DNA of 7,367 nucleotides from an uncultured Clostridium sp. (GCA_948465625.1 CAOJXM010000050.1:1-7367); one strand, 5' to 3'; shown: positions 1 to 6,577, numbered from the stretch's first letter. Translations and numbers: made by a program. Notes: generated by a model not told the origin, from the sequence alone.

Positions 1-365
1 TTATTAATTTTCATTACTACCCCTGTTTTATTTCCTGTTGTAGTTCCCCCATCTTCTATTTTTTCTGGGTTTCCATAAGCAGAAGCTGATAGTAATGCCA
101 TTGCACCATATTCTGTATTTTTTTGCATATGGATGTCAAAATTTGTATTTGTACTGGTTAAATTGGTTTCATCAATCACATCAGTTAGCCCTATTGCTCC
201 ACCTGCTGCTTGCATTTTTCTTACTTCCTTTATCCAATAGTCCACATTATATCTTCCTGGGTCGCCTCCACTTGCTTGTAAAGCTGCATTTACTTTACTT
301 GGTTGTATCATGATACCTGCCATTATTAGCATCAATATCGCAATAAAAATTCTTTTTTGTTTCAC
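1..365 (-). CDS. Secreted paralog of the 222-aa protein, C-terminus cut by left edge
   Basis: This is the N-terminal 121 residues of an exported protein whose 3' end lies beyond the left edge. Translation from the GTG at 365-363 is open to base 1. The GTG is chosen because an AGGAAGG Shine-Dalgarno site (374-380) sits 8 bases upstream and because the protein then aligns without gaps to the start of the neighbouring 222-aa protein; by eye 81 of 121 residues are identical. A nearby upstream ATG (387-385) is in another frame. The N-terminus is Lys/Arg, then a hydrophobic segment (about residues 6-20), then KVNA-A, a good type I signal peptidase site near residue 27. The shared core includes DIHMQKNTEYG, LSASAYGN and TTGNKTGVVMK. 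The gene follows its paralog by 32 bases with no promoter or terminator between them, so they are probably co-transcribed. Function is unknown; see the paralog for a distant fold suggestion. Confidence 0.85.
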   Translation of the reverse strand, partial: MKQKRIFIAILMLIMAGIMIQPSKVNAALQASGGDPGRYNVDYWIKEVRKMQAAGGAIGLTDVIDETNLTSTNTNFDIHMQKNTEYGAMALLSASAYGNPEKIEDGGTTTGNKTGVVMKIN

Positions 366-373
366 TTTCTTTT

Positions 374-380
374 CCTTCCT
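374..380 (-). promoter_or_regulatory. Shine-Dalgarno site for the left-edge gene
   Basis: AGGAAGG on the minus strand, 8 bases before the GTG at 365. It decides the GTG start, since no in-frame ATG lies nearby. Confidence 0.6.
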
Positions 381-397
381 TTCTCATAATTTCCATT

Positions 398-1066
398 TTA
401 TACTCCACTATTTACAACAATAGTAGCTCGACTACTCCAAGCCCTTGAAGAAAGTCCATCATCACTATGAAAACCACTTCCTGCTACAAAATATCCCCCA
501 CGTCCACAGTATGAAAACACACTACCTGAACGTGCACGTACCAATGAAGAATCTCCTCCTGTTAGCCAAATGTTACCAGCTGCTCCATGCCATGCACTTA
601 CGGTTTGTATTGCATCTCCCTTTTTTTCTACATAACTTGTAGTATAAACATTTCGATATCTTCCTGCTGCAGAATTTGCCACTCCAGCTGCTACCCATTC
701 TCGATTTAATTTCATTACCACTCCTGTTTTATTTCCTGTTGTAGTATCCCCATCTTCTATTTTTTTCGAATTTCCGTAAGCAGAAGCAGATAAGATTACC
801 AATCCACCATATTCTGTATTTTTTTGCATATGAATATCTAAGTTTTTGTTTTGGCTTGTTAAAGTAGTTGCATCAATTTCATCCGTTAACCCTAAAGTCC
901 CCCCTGTTGCTTGCATTTGTCTTACTTCACTCATCCACTGTGTCGCATTGTACTTTGCTGGCTCTCCTCCATTTGCTTGTAATGCTGCCTCTACTTTATT
1001 GGGTTGCATGATAATTCCTGCCATTGCTATCATAAGCATTCCCATTAAAATTTGCTTTTTCCTCAC
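398..1066 (-). CDS. Secreted protein, distant FGE/C-type-lectin-like resemblance
   Basis: A 222-aa exported protein that I cannot assign to a named gene. It starts at GTG (1066-1064) behind an AGGGGAG Shine-Dalgarno site (1073-1079) and ends with TAA. Residues 1-27 are a classical signal peptide: basic start, hydrophobic core at about 6-20, cleavage expected at VEA-A (27/28). The mature part has a Trp/Met/Ala-rich helix (about 40-55), then HMQKNTEYGGLVILSASAYG (79-98), TTTGNKTGVVM (108-118), a Gly/Trp-rich stretch (150-172) and a C-terminal RGGYFVAGSG (189-198) followed by SSRATIVV (211-218). The order KNxEYG...LSxSxYG...TTGNxxGV...RGG...GS...R resembles, from memory, exported FGE-sulfatase-like (formylglycine-generating-enzyme fold) proteins common in uncultured gut Firmicutes. 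It is shorter than true FGE enzymes and has a single Cys (187), so FGE-type catalysis is unlikely; a binding or surface role is more plausible. First gene of a two-gene unit with its paralog. Confidence 0.85.
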   Translation of the reverse strand: MRKKQILMGMLMIAMAGIIMQPNKVEAALQANGGEPAKYNATQWMSEVRQMQATGGTLGLTDEIDATTLTSQNKNLDIHMQKNTEYGGLVILSASAYGNSKKIEDGDTTTGNKTGVVMKLNREWVAAGVANSAAGRYRNVYTTSYVEKKGDAIQTVSAWHGAAGNIWLTGGDSSLVRARSGSVFSYCGRGGYFVAGSGFHSDDGLSSRAWSSRATIVVNSGV

Positions 1067-1072
1067 TTTTCT

Positions 1073-1079
1073 CTCCCCT
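1073..1079 (-). promoter_or_regulatory. Shine-Dalgarno site for the 222-aa secreted protein
   Basis: AGGGGAG on the minus strand, 6 bases before the GTG at 1066. It supports a GTG start over the internal ATGs, which would truncate the signal peptide. Confidence 0.6.
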
Positions 1080-1127
1080 TTCTTTTGTTATAGTATTCAC
1101 TTATTTTTTCTATTTTATAACACCATT

Positions 1128-1157
1128 ATTATATTATGTGACAATTTGAATTGTCAA
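1128..1157 (-). promoter_or_regulatory. Sigma-A-type promoter for the secreted-protein pair
   Basis: On the minus strand a perfect TTGACA (-35, 1152-1157) is followed, after 18 bases, by a perfect TATAAT (-10, 1128-1133). Transcription should begin near 1121, giving a leader of about 55 bases before the GTG at 1066. The -35 box is largely covered by an 18-bp palindrome, listed separately, so the promoter is probably regulated. Confidence 0.8.
1139..1156. promoter_or_regulatory. Perfect 18-bp palindrome overlapping the -35 box, likely operator
   Basis: The minus strand reads TGACAATT-CA-AATTGTCA: two 8-base arms that are exact reverse complements around a 2-base centre. It covers five of the six -35 bases (TGACA of TTGACA) and most of the spacer up to 5 bases from the -10. 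A dimeric regulator bound here would block RNA polymerase, so repression is the simplest inference. I do not recognise the regulator family. The leader also carries a weaker 7-bp inverted repeat, TGTTATA/TATAACA (1086-1092 and 1116-1122). Confidence 0.55.
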
Positions 1158-1214
1158 CTCTCTCCGTAAATGTCATATAATTGTAATATTTTTGTAACAT
1201 TTCCACATTCCTAA

Positions 1215-1260
1215 CGAAAAAACAGGAAAAAGACCTTTTATTGGCCTTTCCCTGTTTTGT
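1215..1260 (-). terminator. Rho-independent terminator after ldh and the small broken gene
   Basis: Arms at 1219-1235 and 1243-1258 pair through a GC-containing stem (AACAGG with CCTGTT, GCC with GGT/GGC-type pairs) with G-U wobbles and one bulge around a 7-base loop. Read on the minus strand the stem runs straight into a T-tract (six T, complement of 1217-1222). It stands directly after the TAA at 1263-1265. The plus-strand side is also T-rich, so it may stop transcription both ways, although no plus-strand gene needs it. Confidence 0.8.
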
Positions 1261-1262
1261 TT

Positions 1263-1711
1263 TTAATAATTTTCATAAAAGTGTGCAATTAAACTATTAA
1301 TCTTGCCACTCTCAAAGGTTGCAGTATAACCAGTATTATTCCTATACATGGGAGAATTCACATCTTCCCCGCCTATAATATGAGTTTCTTTTTTCTGCTT
1401 ATCAGAAGTATATTTGGCTAAAAATCTTGAATCTTTTTTTCAACCAAAATCTGTAAACATGGATCAAACACAAAAATCTTATTCTGGAATTTAAAACAAA
1501 TCCAAGCATGCCAATATTTTTGGCAACTACCAATTTTTAAATTTCCCCGTTCAACCCAATCTTCCTCTTCTAAAAATACAATTGCCGATTCTGTTGTTTG
1601 CCAACAATATCCTTCTAGCAACCCTTCTTGCATTAACTCAAATAGACTTCTGGCATAATCCGCCTTAATTTCTATTGATAAGGGTTTCAATCTTGTTTTT
1701 AAATATTGCAA
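1263..1711 (-). pseudogene. Small Cys-His-Asp protein, reading frame broken at a seven-A run
   Basis: The first frame gives 97 residues from a TTG at 1711 to a TAG at 1420-1418. A coherent continuation lies in the -1 frame: if one base is re-read or added in the A-run (complement of 1434-1440) the protein runs on as VEKKDSRFLAKYTSDK and so on to TAA at 1263-1265, 149 residues in all, ending just before the terminator. The break falls on A AAA AAG in the correct phase for a -1 slip. The 97-aa part carries GYCWQTT (Cys36), WHAW (His68) and FVFDP (Asp83), the order of a transglutaminase-like/papain-fold triad; this is inference only. No Shine-Dalgarno site precedes the TTG, and coding-looking sequence continues upstream without a start until a TGA inside the end of ldh, so the 5' end may be damaged too. 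It begins 26 bases after the ldh stop and is probably co-transcribed with it. A sequencing error or programmed frameshift remains possible. Confidence 0.6.
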
Positions 1712-1737
1712 GACAATTTCAAGTTTTTCATCAAGAC

Positions 1738-2694
1738 TTAATCTTTCATAATCTCATCAATATTTTCTCTAATTGCTTGGCTCAAAATCTCGCAACTATG
1801 GTCAAACTTCTTTTGGTCTTGCTCTTCTAGCTTTAACTCCATAATATCTTTTACCCCTGTTCGATTAATCACAGCTGGCACTCCAATAAAAATACCTTTG
1901 TGTCCATATTCTCCTTCTAAATAGGTAGACACTGGCATAATGGCATTTTCATCATTTAAAATAGCTTTTACTAATCTGGTTAACGCAATACCAATTCCAT
2001 AGTAAGTTGCTTTTTTTCGATTAATAATTTCATACGCTGCTTGTTGCACATCTGTATAAATTTTATCTAAATCTGAAATTGGCTTATTATTTTCTACCAT
2101 AACATCTATTAAACGTTTGCAACCAACATAACAATGTGACCATGGTACAAATGAAGAATCTCCATGTTCTCCCATAATATAGGCATGAATATTTTTGCTT
2201 GCAATCTCTAAATATTCTCCTATTAAATAACGAAGTCTTGCTGAATCTAGTACTGTACCAGAACCAATAATTTTCTCTTTTGGAAATCCTGATGTCTTGT
2301 ATACCACATAAGTCATTAAATCAACTGGATTACTTGCTACTACAAAAATTCCATTAAATCCACTTGCCACTACTTTTTGTGTAATATCTTTTATGATTTT
2401 TGCATTATCCATTGCAAGTTCCAATCTTGTTTGATTTGGTTTTTGATTTAATCCTGCTGTTATTACTACAATATTAGCATCTTTGCACTCATCATAATCT
2501 CCTGCTTTAATATCCATTTTACTTGGTGCAAATGGCATACCATGTGCTAAATCCATGGCCTCTCCTTCGGCTTTTTCTTTTAAAAGGTCAATTAATACTA
2601 ACTCATTCATTCCACCTTGATTTACCATAGAATAAGCCATACTCATTCCTACAAATCCAGTTCCTACTAGAACTACTTTTCTTCTTTCTACCAT
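1738..2694 (-). CDS. ldh: L-lactate dehydrogenase
   Basis: A 318-aa cytoplasmic NAD-dependent L-lactate dehydrogenase, reducing pyruvate to L-lactate and regenerating NAD+ in fermentation. Length is normal for bacterial LDH. Visible features are the Rossmann loop GTGFVG (11-16), the NAD ribose-binding Asp36, and the substrate loop NQKPNQTRLEL (83-93), where Gln84 is the lactate-type specificity residue (malate dehydrogenases have Arg) and Arg90 is the loop arginine. Others are ASNPVD (120-125), LDSARLR (149-155) with Asp150 and substrate-binding Arg153, catalytic His177 in GEHGDS, and ATYYG with Thr230. Arg155 and His170 match the fructose-1,6-bisphosphate site of allosteric bacterial LDHs, so FBP activation is likely. 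The ATG at 2694 has an AAGGAGG site (2704-2710) 9 bases upstream and its own promoter. It is separated from the hydrolase operon by a terminator. A second, broken frame follows it. Confidence 0.95.
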   Translation of the reverse strand: MVERRKVVLVGTGFVGMSMAYSMVNQGGMNELVLIDLLKEKAEGEAMDLAHGMPFAPSKMDIKAGDYDECKDANIVVITAGLNQKPNQTRLELAMDNAKIIKDITQKVVASGFNGIFVVASNPVDLMTYVVYKTSGFPKEKIIGSGTVLDSARLRYLIGEYLEIASKNIHAYIMGEHGDSSFVPWSHCYVGCKRLIDVMVENNKPISDLDKIYTDVQQAAYEIINRKKATYYGIGIALTRLVKAILNDENAIMPVSTYLEGEYGHKGIFIGVPAVINRTGVKDIMELKLEEQDQKKFDHSCEILSQAIRENIDEIMKD

Positions 2695-2703
2695 AATAAC
2701 TCT

Positions 2704-2710
2704 CCTCCTT
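2704..2710 (-). promoter_or_regulatory. Shine-Dalgarno site for ldh
   Basis: AAGGAGG on the minus strand, 9 bases before the ATG at 2694, fixing the ldh start. Confidence 0.7.
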
Positions 2711-2726
2711 TTTATTTCAATTTATT

Positions 2727-2755
2727 ATTATACCACTTTATTTTGTCTCTTTCTA
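2727..2755 (-). promoter_or_regulatory. Extended -10 promoter of ldh
   Basis: A perfect TATAAT (2727-2732) is preceded by TGG, giving an extended -10 (TGn) element. Seventeen bases upstream is a weak -35, TAGAAA (2750-2755), matching TTGACA at four of six positions. Transcription would begin near 2720, leaving a short leader of about 25 bases. I saw no clear Rex-type or other operator around it. Confidence 0.65.
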
Positions 2756-2814
2756 CCATTTTTATGAATTTTCTTATCTCAATCCAATATAAATCCTGAT
2801 TTTTCCTATGCCAT

Positions 2815-2852
2815 AAAAAATTAGAAATAGAATTCATTTCTATTTCTAATTT
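2815..2852 (-). terminator. Rho-independent terminator of the hydrolase operon
   Basis: A perfect 15-bp stem: 2818-2832 pairs with 2838-2852 around a 5-base loop (2833-2837). On the minus strand it is followed by six T (complement of 2815-2820). It starts 4 bases after the TAG of the 511-aa hydrolase. The stem is unusually AT-rich but long and unbroken. Confidence 0.75.
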
Positions 2853-2856
2853 CTAA

Positions 2857-4392
2857 CTAAAATATTGATTTTATCTTATTCACTATACTTGGTGCTATCG
2901 CTGTATATCCTTCATGTGTTATATGAATTCTGTCTGCTTGTAAATAAGTATTAGTATCACTTCCATCTGTTGGACGATTCGCTTCAATTACATTATACAT
3001 TTCTAAGTAATCTACTCCTAATTCTCTACATACTTTTGGAAGTTCACTTTTCATTGCTTGCGCTCTTACTTCCATTGTGTCAATAATGTCTCTTAATTCT
3101 TTAAAGCCTTCTGCATATCTTTCATCTCTATAGATTGCATTTCTTAGTTCTTCCATATTGGCAAAATTAGTACCAGCTGTTTGGTTAATTTCTTCTACTG
3201 TTTGATCTTTAAAATATGATTTTATTCCAATTAGTTCTAACGCTGTTCGATCCAATGAACCAGAATTCATAAACACTAGCTTTGCATTTGGAAATGTTTC
3301 TTTTGCTAATTGAATCACTTTTCTAAAATCATTTACTACCGTATCTGTTGTTGTATCTTCCGCTGTTCCTATTTCTTTTTTATAAGTAGCATCAATTGTG
3401 GACATTTCATAGGCAAGCACATCATTTCCTCCGCCTTCTAGCATTACAAAATCATAATCTTCTCCTTGTGGAATCGTATTGTTTTCTCCATTAACTGTTA
3501 CACTTTGTCCAAATAAAGATTTCATATGATTAATTGCCCATTCTACCGTTAATTTTTCATTCGCATTATTTTGATTTGGTGTATTGTTCGTTATTGTTGA
3601 GCCTCCTACACCGCAATTATATGTCTTGCTAAGTTCTGCATTGGTTAAATCTCTATAATAAGTTGGCATTCCTGCTGGTACTTCATATCCAAAAGCGTTA
3701 GTAACACTTCTAGTGTTTCCTAAACCATACATAAGTGAATCTCCAAACCACGCTGACGTTTTTTGTGATAAATCTACTTCTGGTATCTCTGGCTCTATTG
3801 GTGTACTTCCTGTACTCTGTGAATAAGTAAGCGTAATCTCTAATCCACTAATTTGCACACTTGCACTTGGTAGTTCATCTGCTTCAAATTTTAAAGTTAA
3901 TACTAGGCTTTTTACCTCTCCTGCTTTTAGAATATCTCCTACTTTTAAGTCTTCTCCACTTTTATATTTTAAAGTATAAGTTAAGTTATTGCTTACAATC
4001 TCTGCATCCTTTATTTTTTGTTGTTCATCACTTGCTGTTGCACTACATACTGGAGTTGGTACATTTAAAGTTTCTATTTTAGCATCTACTTGTCCATAAT
4101 TATGCACATCAAAATCATATCTTACTTCATCTCCTGGTTGTTTTAATACAACTGCATATTCACTTATTTCAGTGTAATTTTTGATAGTTGGAGCTGTTGT
4201 TTCTTGTGCTGTTCCTTTTAATGTTACACTAGCTAAATTTTCAAACTTAATATCCCAACTCACAGGGTCTACTAATCCTGTTCCTCTTATTGTTAAAGTC
4301 GTACTTAATGCTGCAAATGCTACTGACATTAGTAATACCCCAACAATCAATATGGTTAATAATATTACTTTGCTTTTTTTATTTTTTCTCAT
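2857..4392 (-). CDS. Exported SGNH/GDSL hydrolase with N-terminal beta domain and SipW-type signal
   Basis: A 511-aa exported protein. Residues 1-27 are a basic stretch plus hydrophobic core ending SVAFA, followed by ALSTTLTIRGTG, the pattern of SipW-dependent (TasA/camelysin-type) signal peptides. Residues about 45-191 look like an all-beta, Ig-like domain (PGDEVRYDFDVHNYG at 86-100, LVLTLKF, ISGLEITLTYS), as often seen in SipW-exported proteins. A Pro/Glu linker (about 192-208) leads to an SGNH hydrolase domain (about 210-511) with block I WFGDS (Ser219 nucleophile), block II GVGGS (Gly263/264), block III GGGND (Asn323) and block V DRIH (Asp487, His490), so the catalytic set is complete. 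It probably removes acyl or acetyl groups from an extracellular or surface substrate; the substrate cannot be told. No LPxTG-type anchor is present. The ATG has AGGAGAG (4398-4404) 5 bases upstream. It is last in the operon, 17 bases after its shorter paralog. Confidence 0.9.
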   Translation of the reverse strand: MRKNKKSKVILLTILIVGVLLMSVAFAALSTTLTIRGTGLVDPVSWDIKFENLASVTLKGTAQETTAPTIKNYTEISEYAVVLKQPGDEVRYDFDVHNYGQVDAKIETLNVPTPVCSATASDEQQKIKDAEIVSNNLTYTLKYKSGEDLKVGDILKAGEVKSLVLTLKFEADELPSASVQISGLEITLTYSQSTGSTPIEPEIPEVDLSQKTSAWFGDSLMYGLGNTRSVTNAFGYEVPAGMPTYYRDLTNAELSKTYNCGVGGSTITNNTPNQNNANEKLTVEWAINHMKSLFGQSVTVNGENNTIPQGEDYDFVMLEGGGNDVLAYEMSTIDATYKKEIGTAEDTTTDTVVNDFRKVIQLAKETFPNAKLVFMNSGSLDRTALELIGIKSYFKDQTVEEINQTAGTNFANMEELRNAIYRDERYAEGFKELRDIIDTMEVRAQAMKSELPKVCRELGVDYLEMYNVIEANRPTDGSDTNTYLQADRIHITHEGYTAIAPSIVNKIKSIF

Positions 4393-4397
4393 ATCTT

Positions 4398-4404
4398 CTC
4401 TCCT
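4398..4404 (-). promoter_or_regulatory. Shine-Dalgarno site for the 511-aa hydrolase
   Basis: AGGAGAG on the minus strand, 5 bases before the ATG at 4392, within the 17-base gap after the preceding gene. Confidence 0.6.
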
Positions 4405-4409
4405 TTTTA

Positions 4410-5417
4410 TTAAAACATTTCTTTTACTTTGTTCACAATACTTGGTGTTAATGCAGTATATCCTGCATCTGTCATATGAATTCCATCTGCCTGAATATAG
4501 TTATTATTGTCACTTCCATCTGTTGCGCGATTGGCTTTTACTAGCACACTTAAATCTAAATATGTAACTCCTAATTCTTTAGATATTTTAGGTAGTTCTT
4601 GGTATAATGAATTTGCTCTTACTTTCATATCATTTATCTTTTCTCTTACTTGGGCAAAAGCACTAGCATTCTGTGGTTCCTGAAAAACAAAATATCTCAC
4701 TTCTTGCATTGTTTTAAAATTAGTATTATTTTCTTGATTAATTTGTTCCAATGTTTTATTCGGAAACATGGCTCTTATTCCCATTATTTCAATTGCTATC
4801 TCATCTAATGCTATTGGGTGAACATACAATATTTTTGCATTTGGAAATTTTTCCTTAATCGTAGCCAATATCTTCCTAAAATCATTTACAACGGTATCTG
4901 CTGTTGTATTACTTGAACTACCAATTTCCTTTTTGAATGATTCTTCAATTCCCCCTAAAGCATAAGCTATTACATCATTTCCCCCACCATCTAATACGAC
5001 TAATTCTATTTCTTTTGCTAGATTAGAAATTACTGGTTGTGAAGAAAAATAGTTTATATAACTTTCTATGCTCAAATATGGTGTATTGGCACTTATGGTT
5101 GAACCTCCTACTCCACAATTCATCGTCTTACTAAGCTCTGCATTGGTAATATCTCGGTAATAATCAGGAAAAGAAGCTGTTGTTTCTTGTCCAAAGGAAT
5201 TAGTCACTTTCCTTGTATTTCCATCTCCTGCCATAATCGAATCCCCAAACCAGATAGATGTTTTTTGTGCTAATCCAATTTCTATTAACTCCGGATCTAA
5301 CATTGCACTTCCTTTTATTGTTAATGTTGTGCTACTAGAAGCAAATGCAATTGATAGCAATAAAATTGCAATCAATAAAACGACCATTATCATTCGTTTC
5401 TTTTGTTGTATTTTCAT
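4410..5417 (-). CDS. Exported SGNH/GDSL hydrolase, short form with SipW-type signal
   Basis: A 335-aa exported hydrolase, paralog of the downstream 511-aa protein but without its beta domain. The start chosen is the ATG at 5417, behind an AAGGAGG site (5421-5427); an in-frame ATG at 5438 would add seven residues encoded by the Shine-Dalgarno region itself. Residues 1-26 form a basic and hydrophobic signal ending SIAFA, followed by SSSTTLTIKGSAMLDP, matching the SipW-type N-terminus of the paralog. The SGNH domain (about 50-335) has WFGDS (Ser60), GVGGS (Gly105/106 region), GGGND (Asn147) and DGIH (Asp311, His314), so all four blocks are intact. Both paralogs share TVVNDFRK and a C-terminal YTAxxPSIVNK. 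Likely an extracellular esterase or deacetylase of unknown substrate. It lies 24 bases after the membrane-protein gene, within the same operon. Confidence 0.9.
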   Translation of the reverse strand: MKIQQKKRMIMVVLLIAILLLSIAFASSSTTLTIKGSAMLDPELIEIGLAQKTSIWFGDSIMAGDGNTRKVTNSFGQETTASFPDYYRDITNAELSKTMNCGVGGSTISANTPYLSIESYINYFSSQPVISNLAKEIELVVLDGGGNDVIAYALGGIEESFKKEIGSSSNTTADTVVNDFRKILATIKEKFPNAKILYVHPIALDEIAIEIMGIRAMFPNKTLEQINQENNTNFKTMQEVRYFVFQEPQNASAFAQVREKINDMKVRANSLYQELPKISKELGVTYLDLSVLVKANRATDGSDNNNYIQADGIHMTDAGYTALTPSIVNKVKEMF

Positions 5418-5420
5418 CGC

Positions 5421-5427
5421 TCCTCCT
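5421..5427 (-). promoter_or_regulatory. Shine-Dalgarno site that decides the short-hydrolase start
   Basis: AAGGAGG on the minus strand just upstream of ATG 5417. It lies inside the extra codons of the alternative ATG at 5438, which argues for 5417 as the true start. Confidence 0.6.
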
Positions 5428-5441
5428 TGTCTTATCAATGC

Positions 5442-6563
5442 TTATACATTCATAAAATCCTTTTCTTTTACAACATATCGATATACATCGTTATTATTTT
5501 TTATTAAAAATACTGTTTGTTTTTCTTCTTCCACTACAATATCTTTTATACAAATAATTGGTTGATTAATCGCTTCATAAATATCAATTAATTCTTCAAA
5601 CACTTTTACTTCTACAACTAAACAACCTTCAAATGAATAATCTCCTTCTATTTCTGCTATTGCTCGATCATATTCTCTTAGGATTTTCTTTACATATGCC
5701 TCATATTGTGTTGTATGTCCCATTCCTTTTCTTGCATATTTTATTGTTCCTACGAATAAAACAAGAGCAAATAGAAATGGAAAAACAGCTATTATATATA
5801 AAACATTACTAATATCTGAATTGACTATTTCTGTTTTTATCGTATTTCCTACATTATTTTTGGTATCTACCTTCATTCCAATTGTTTGTGTTGTCAATGG
5901 AATTGAAATATTCGCAGTATAGGAATCATCAAAGTCATTATCAAATGTATTTGGTTTTGCTTTAAAATCTACTTTTAGTTCTACTACTAATGCACAATTC
6001 ACACTATTGGTATAAGCCATTTTAAACTCTTGTGCAATTTCATTATACATTTGATAATCAATTTGTACTAATTCATTAATGTTAAACCTGTTTATTTCTT
6101 CTAAGTTTTGTTTTGTATCTTCCACAAAACGATATTCTTTTGTATATAATTCTTTATCATTATTATTCGCATCGGTTATTTTTAAATGTCCCTTTATGGT
6201 ATAGTTATAATCCATTTTTGCCTTTTCATCTATTTGAAATACAGAAGAAAAATCCAATTCTATGGTGTCAATTAACTTTGCAACATATCGCATATCTCCT
6301 TCTAAATATTCCTTATCATAAAAACTATTTTCCTTTAAATATACTTTATAACCAATTTTATTGTTTTCTTTATATGTAACAATCTTTTTTATTTTAACCA
6401 CAGTTCCTGCATACACAAGTCCCAATGAAATCATGATTAATACAAAAATTCTAAGAATTTGAGATACTAATCTTTTGTGGACTCTTGCTGTATTATTAAA
6501 ACTAAAATCCTCTTGTTGATTCTTTTTTAGTTCTTCTACTTTCTTTTGTTTCTTTTCTTTCAC
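5442..6563 (-). CDS. Two-pass membrane protein, DUF5305-like
   Basis: A 373-aa membrane protein of unknown function. The preferred start is GTG 6563-6561 because a GAGGTGA Shine-Dalgarno site (6571-6577) lies 7 bases upstream; an in-frame ATG at 6593 would add ten residues and has no clear site. Layout: a Lys/Glu-rich cytoplasmic tail (1-34), a membrane segment (about 35-57), an extracellular region of about 195 residues predicted mostly beta (it includes YKVYLKEN, a segment ending AKLIDTIELDFSSVF, and repeated polar strands), a second membrane segment (about 254-274), then about 95 cytoplasmic residues beginning YARKGMG. This architecture and the YKVYLK...LIDxIxLDF pattern recall DUF5305 proteins, which from memory occur beside SipW-like signal peptidases; the name is not confirmed here. 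It sits between the signal peptidase and the two hydrolases, so a role in assembling, holding or sensing the exported proteins is a reasonable inference. The start region overlaps the end of the peptidase gene's translation signal, suggesting coupling. Confidence 0.8.
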   Translation of the reverse strand: MKEKKQKKVEELKKNQQEDFSFNNTARVHKRLVSQILRIFVLIMISLGLVYAGTVVKIKKIVTYKENNKIGYKVYLKENSFYDKEYLEGDMRYVAKLIDTIELDFSSVFQIDEKAKMDYNYTIKGHLKITDANNNDKELYTKEYRFVEDTKQNLEEINRFNINELVQIDYQMYNEIAQEFKMAYTNSVNCALVVELKVDFKAKPNTFDNDFDDSYTANISIPLTTQTIGMKVDTKNNVGNTIKTEIVNSDISNVLYIIAVFPFLFALVLFVGTIKYARKGMGHTTQYEAYVKKILREYDRAIAEIEGDYSFEGCLVVEVKVFEELIDIYEAINQPIICIKDIVVEEEKQTVFLIKNNNDVYRYVVKEKDFMNV

Positions 6564-6570
6564 TAAATTC

Positions 6571-6577
6571 TCACCTC
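6571..6577 (-). promoter_or_regulatory. Shine-Dalgarno site containing the upstream gene's stop codon
   Basis: GAGGTGA on the minus strand; its last three bases are the TGA stop of the signal peptidase gene. It is 7 bases from GTG 6563, so ribosomes ending the peptidase gene are placed to restart on the next one. Confidence 0.6.

Noticed and set aside
1..790. Direct repeat or mobile element at the left edge
   Set aside because: The repeated bases at about 20-60 and 722-770 match because they encode the same region of two paralogous genes; no terminal inverted repeats or transposase were seen.
846..1169. Plus-strand open frame of 107 codons
   Set aside because: It lies antisense to the signal peptide and promoter of the 222-aa protein; its hydrophobic Cys/Ile-rich composition is what the complement of that gene gives, and it has no ribosome site.
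1738..2694. Malate dehydrogenase as the identity of the dehydrogenase
   Set aside because: The specificity position is Gln (NQKP), as in lactate dehydrogenase, where malate enzymes carry Arg; Arg155 and His170 also fit the allosteric LDH site.
2700..2815. Rex-type redox operator in front of ldh
   Set aside because: Looked for TTGTGA/TCACAA-like half-sites near the promoter; none with acceptable symmetry was seen.
4181..4567. Plus-strand open frame of 128 codons
   Set aside because: It is antisense to two hydrolase genes and their junction, low in complexity (Leu/Phe/His-rich), with no family resemblance.
2857..5417. Sortase-anchored surface enzymes
   Set aside because: Neither hydrolase has an LPxTG-like motif, hydrophobic C-terminal segment or basic tail; both end within the SGNH domain.
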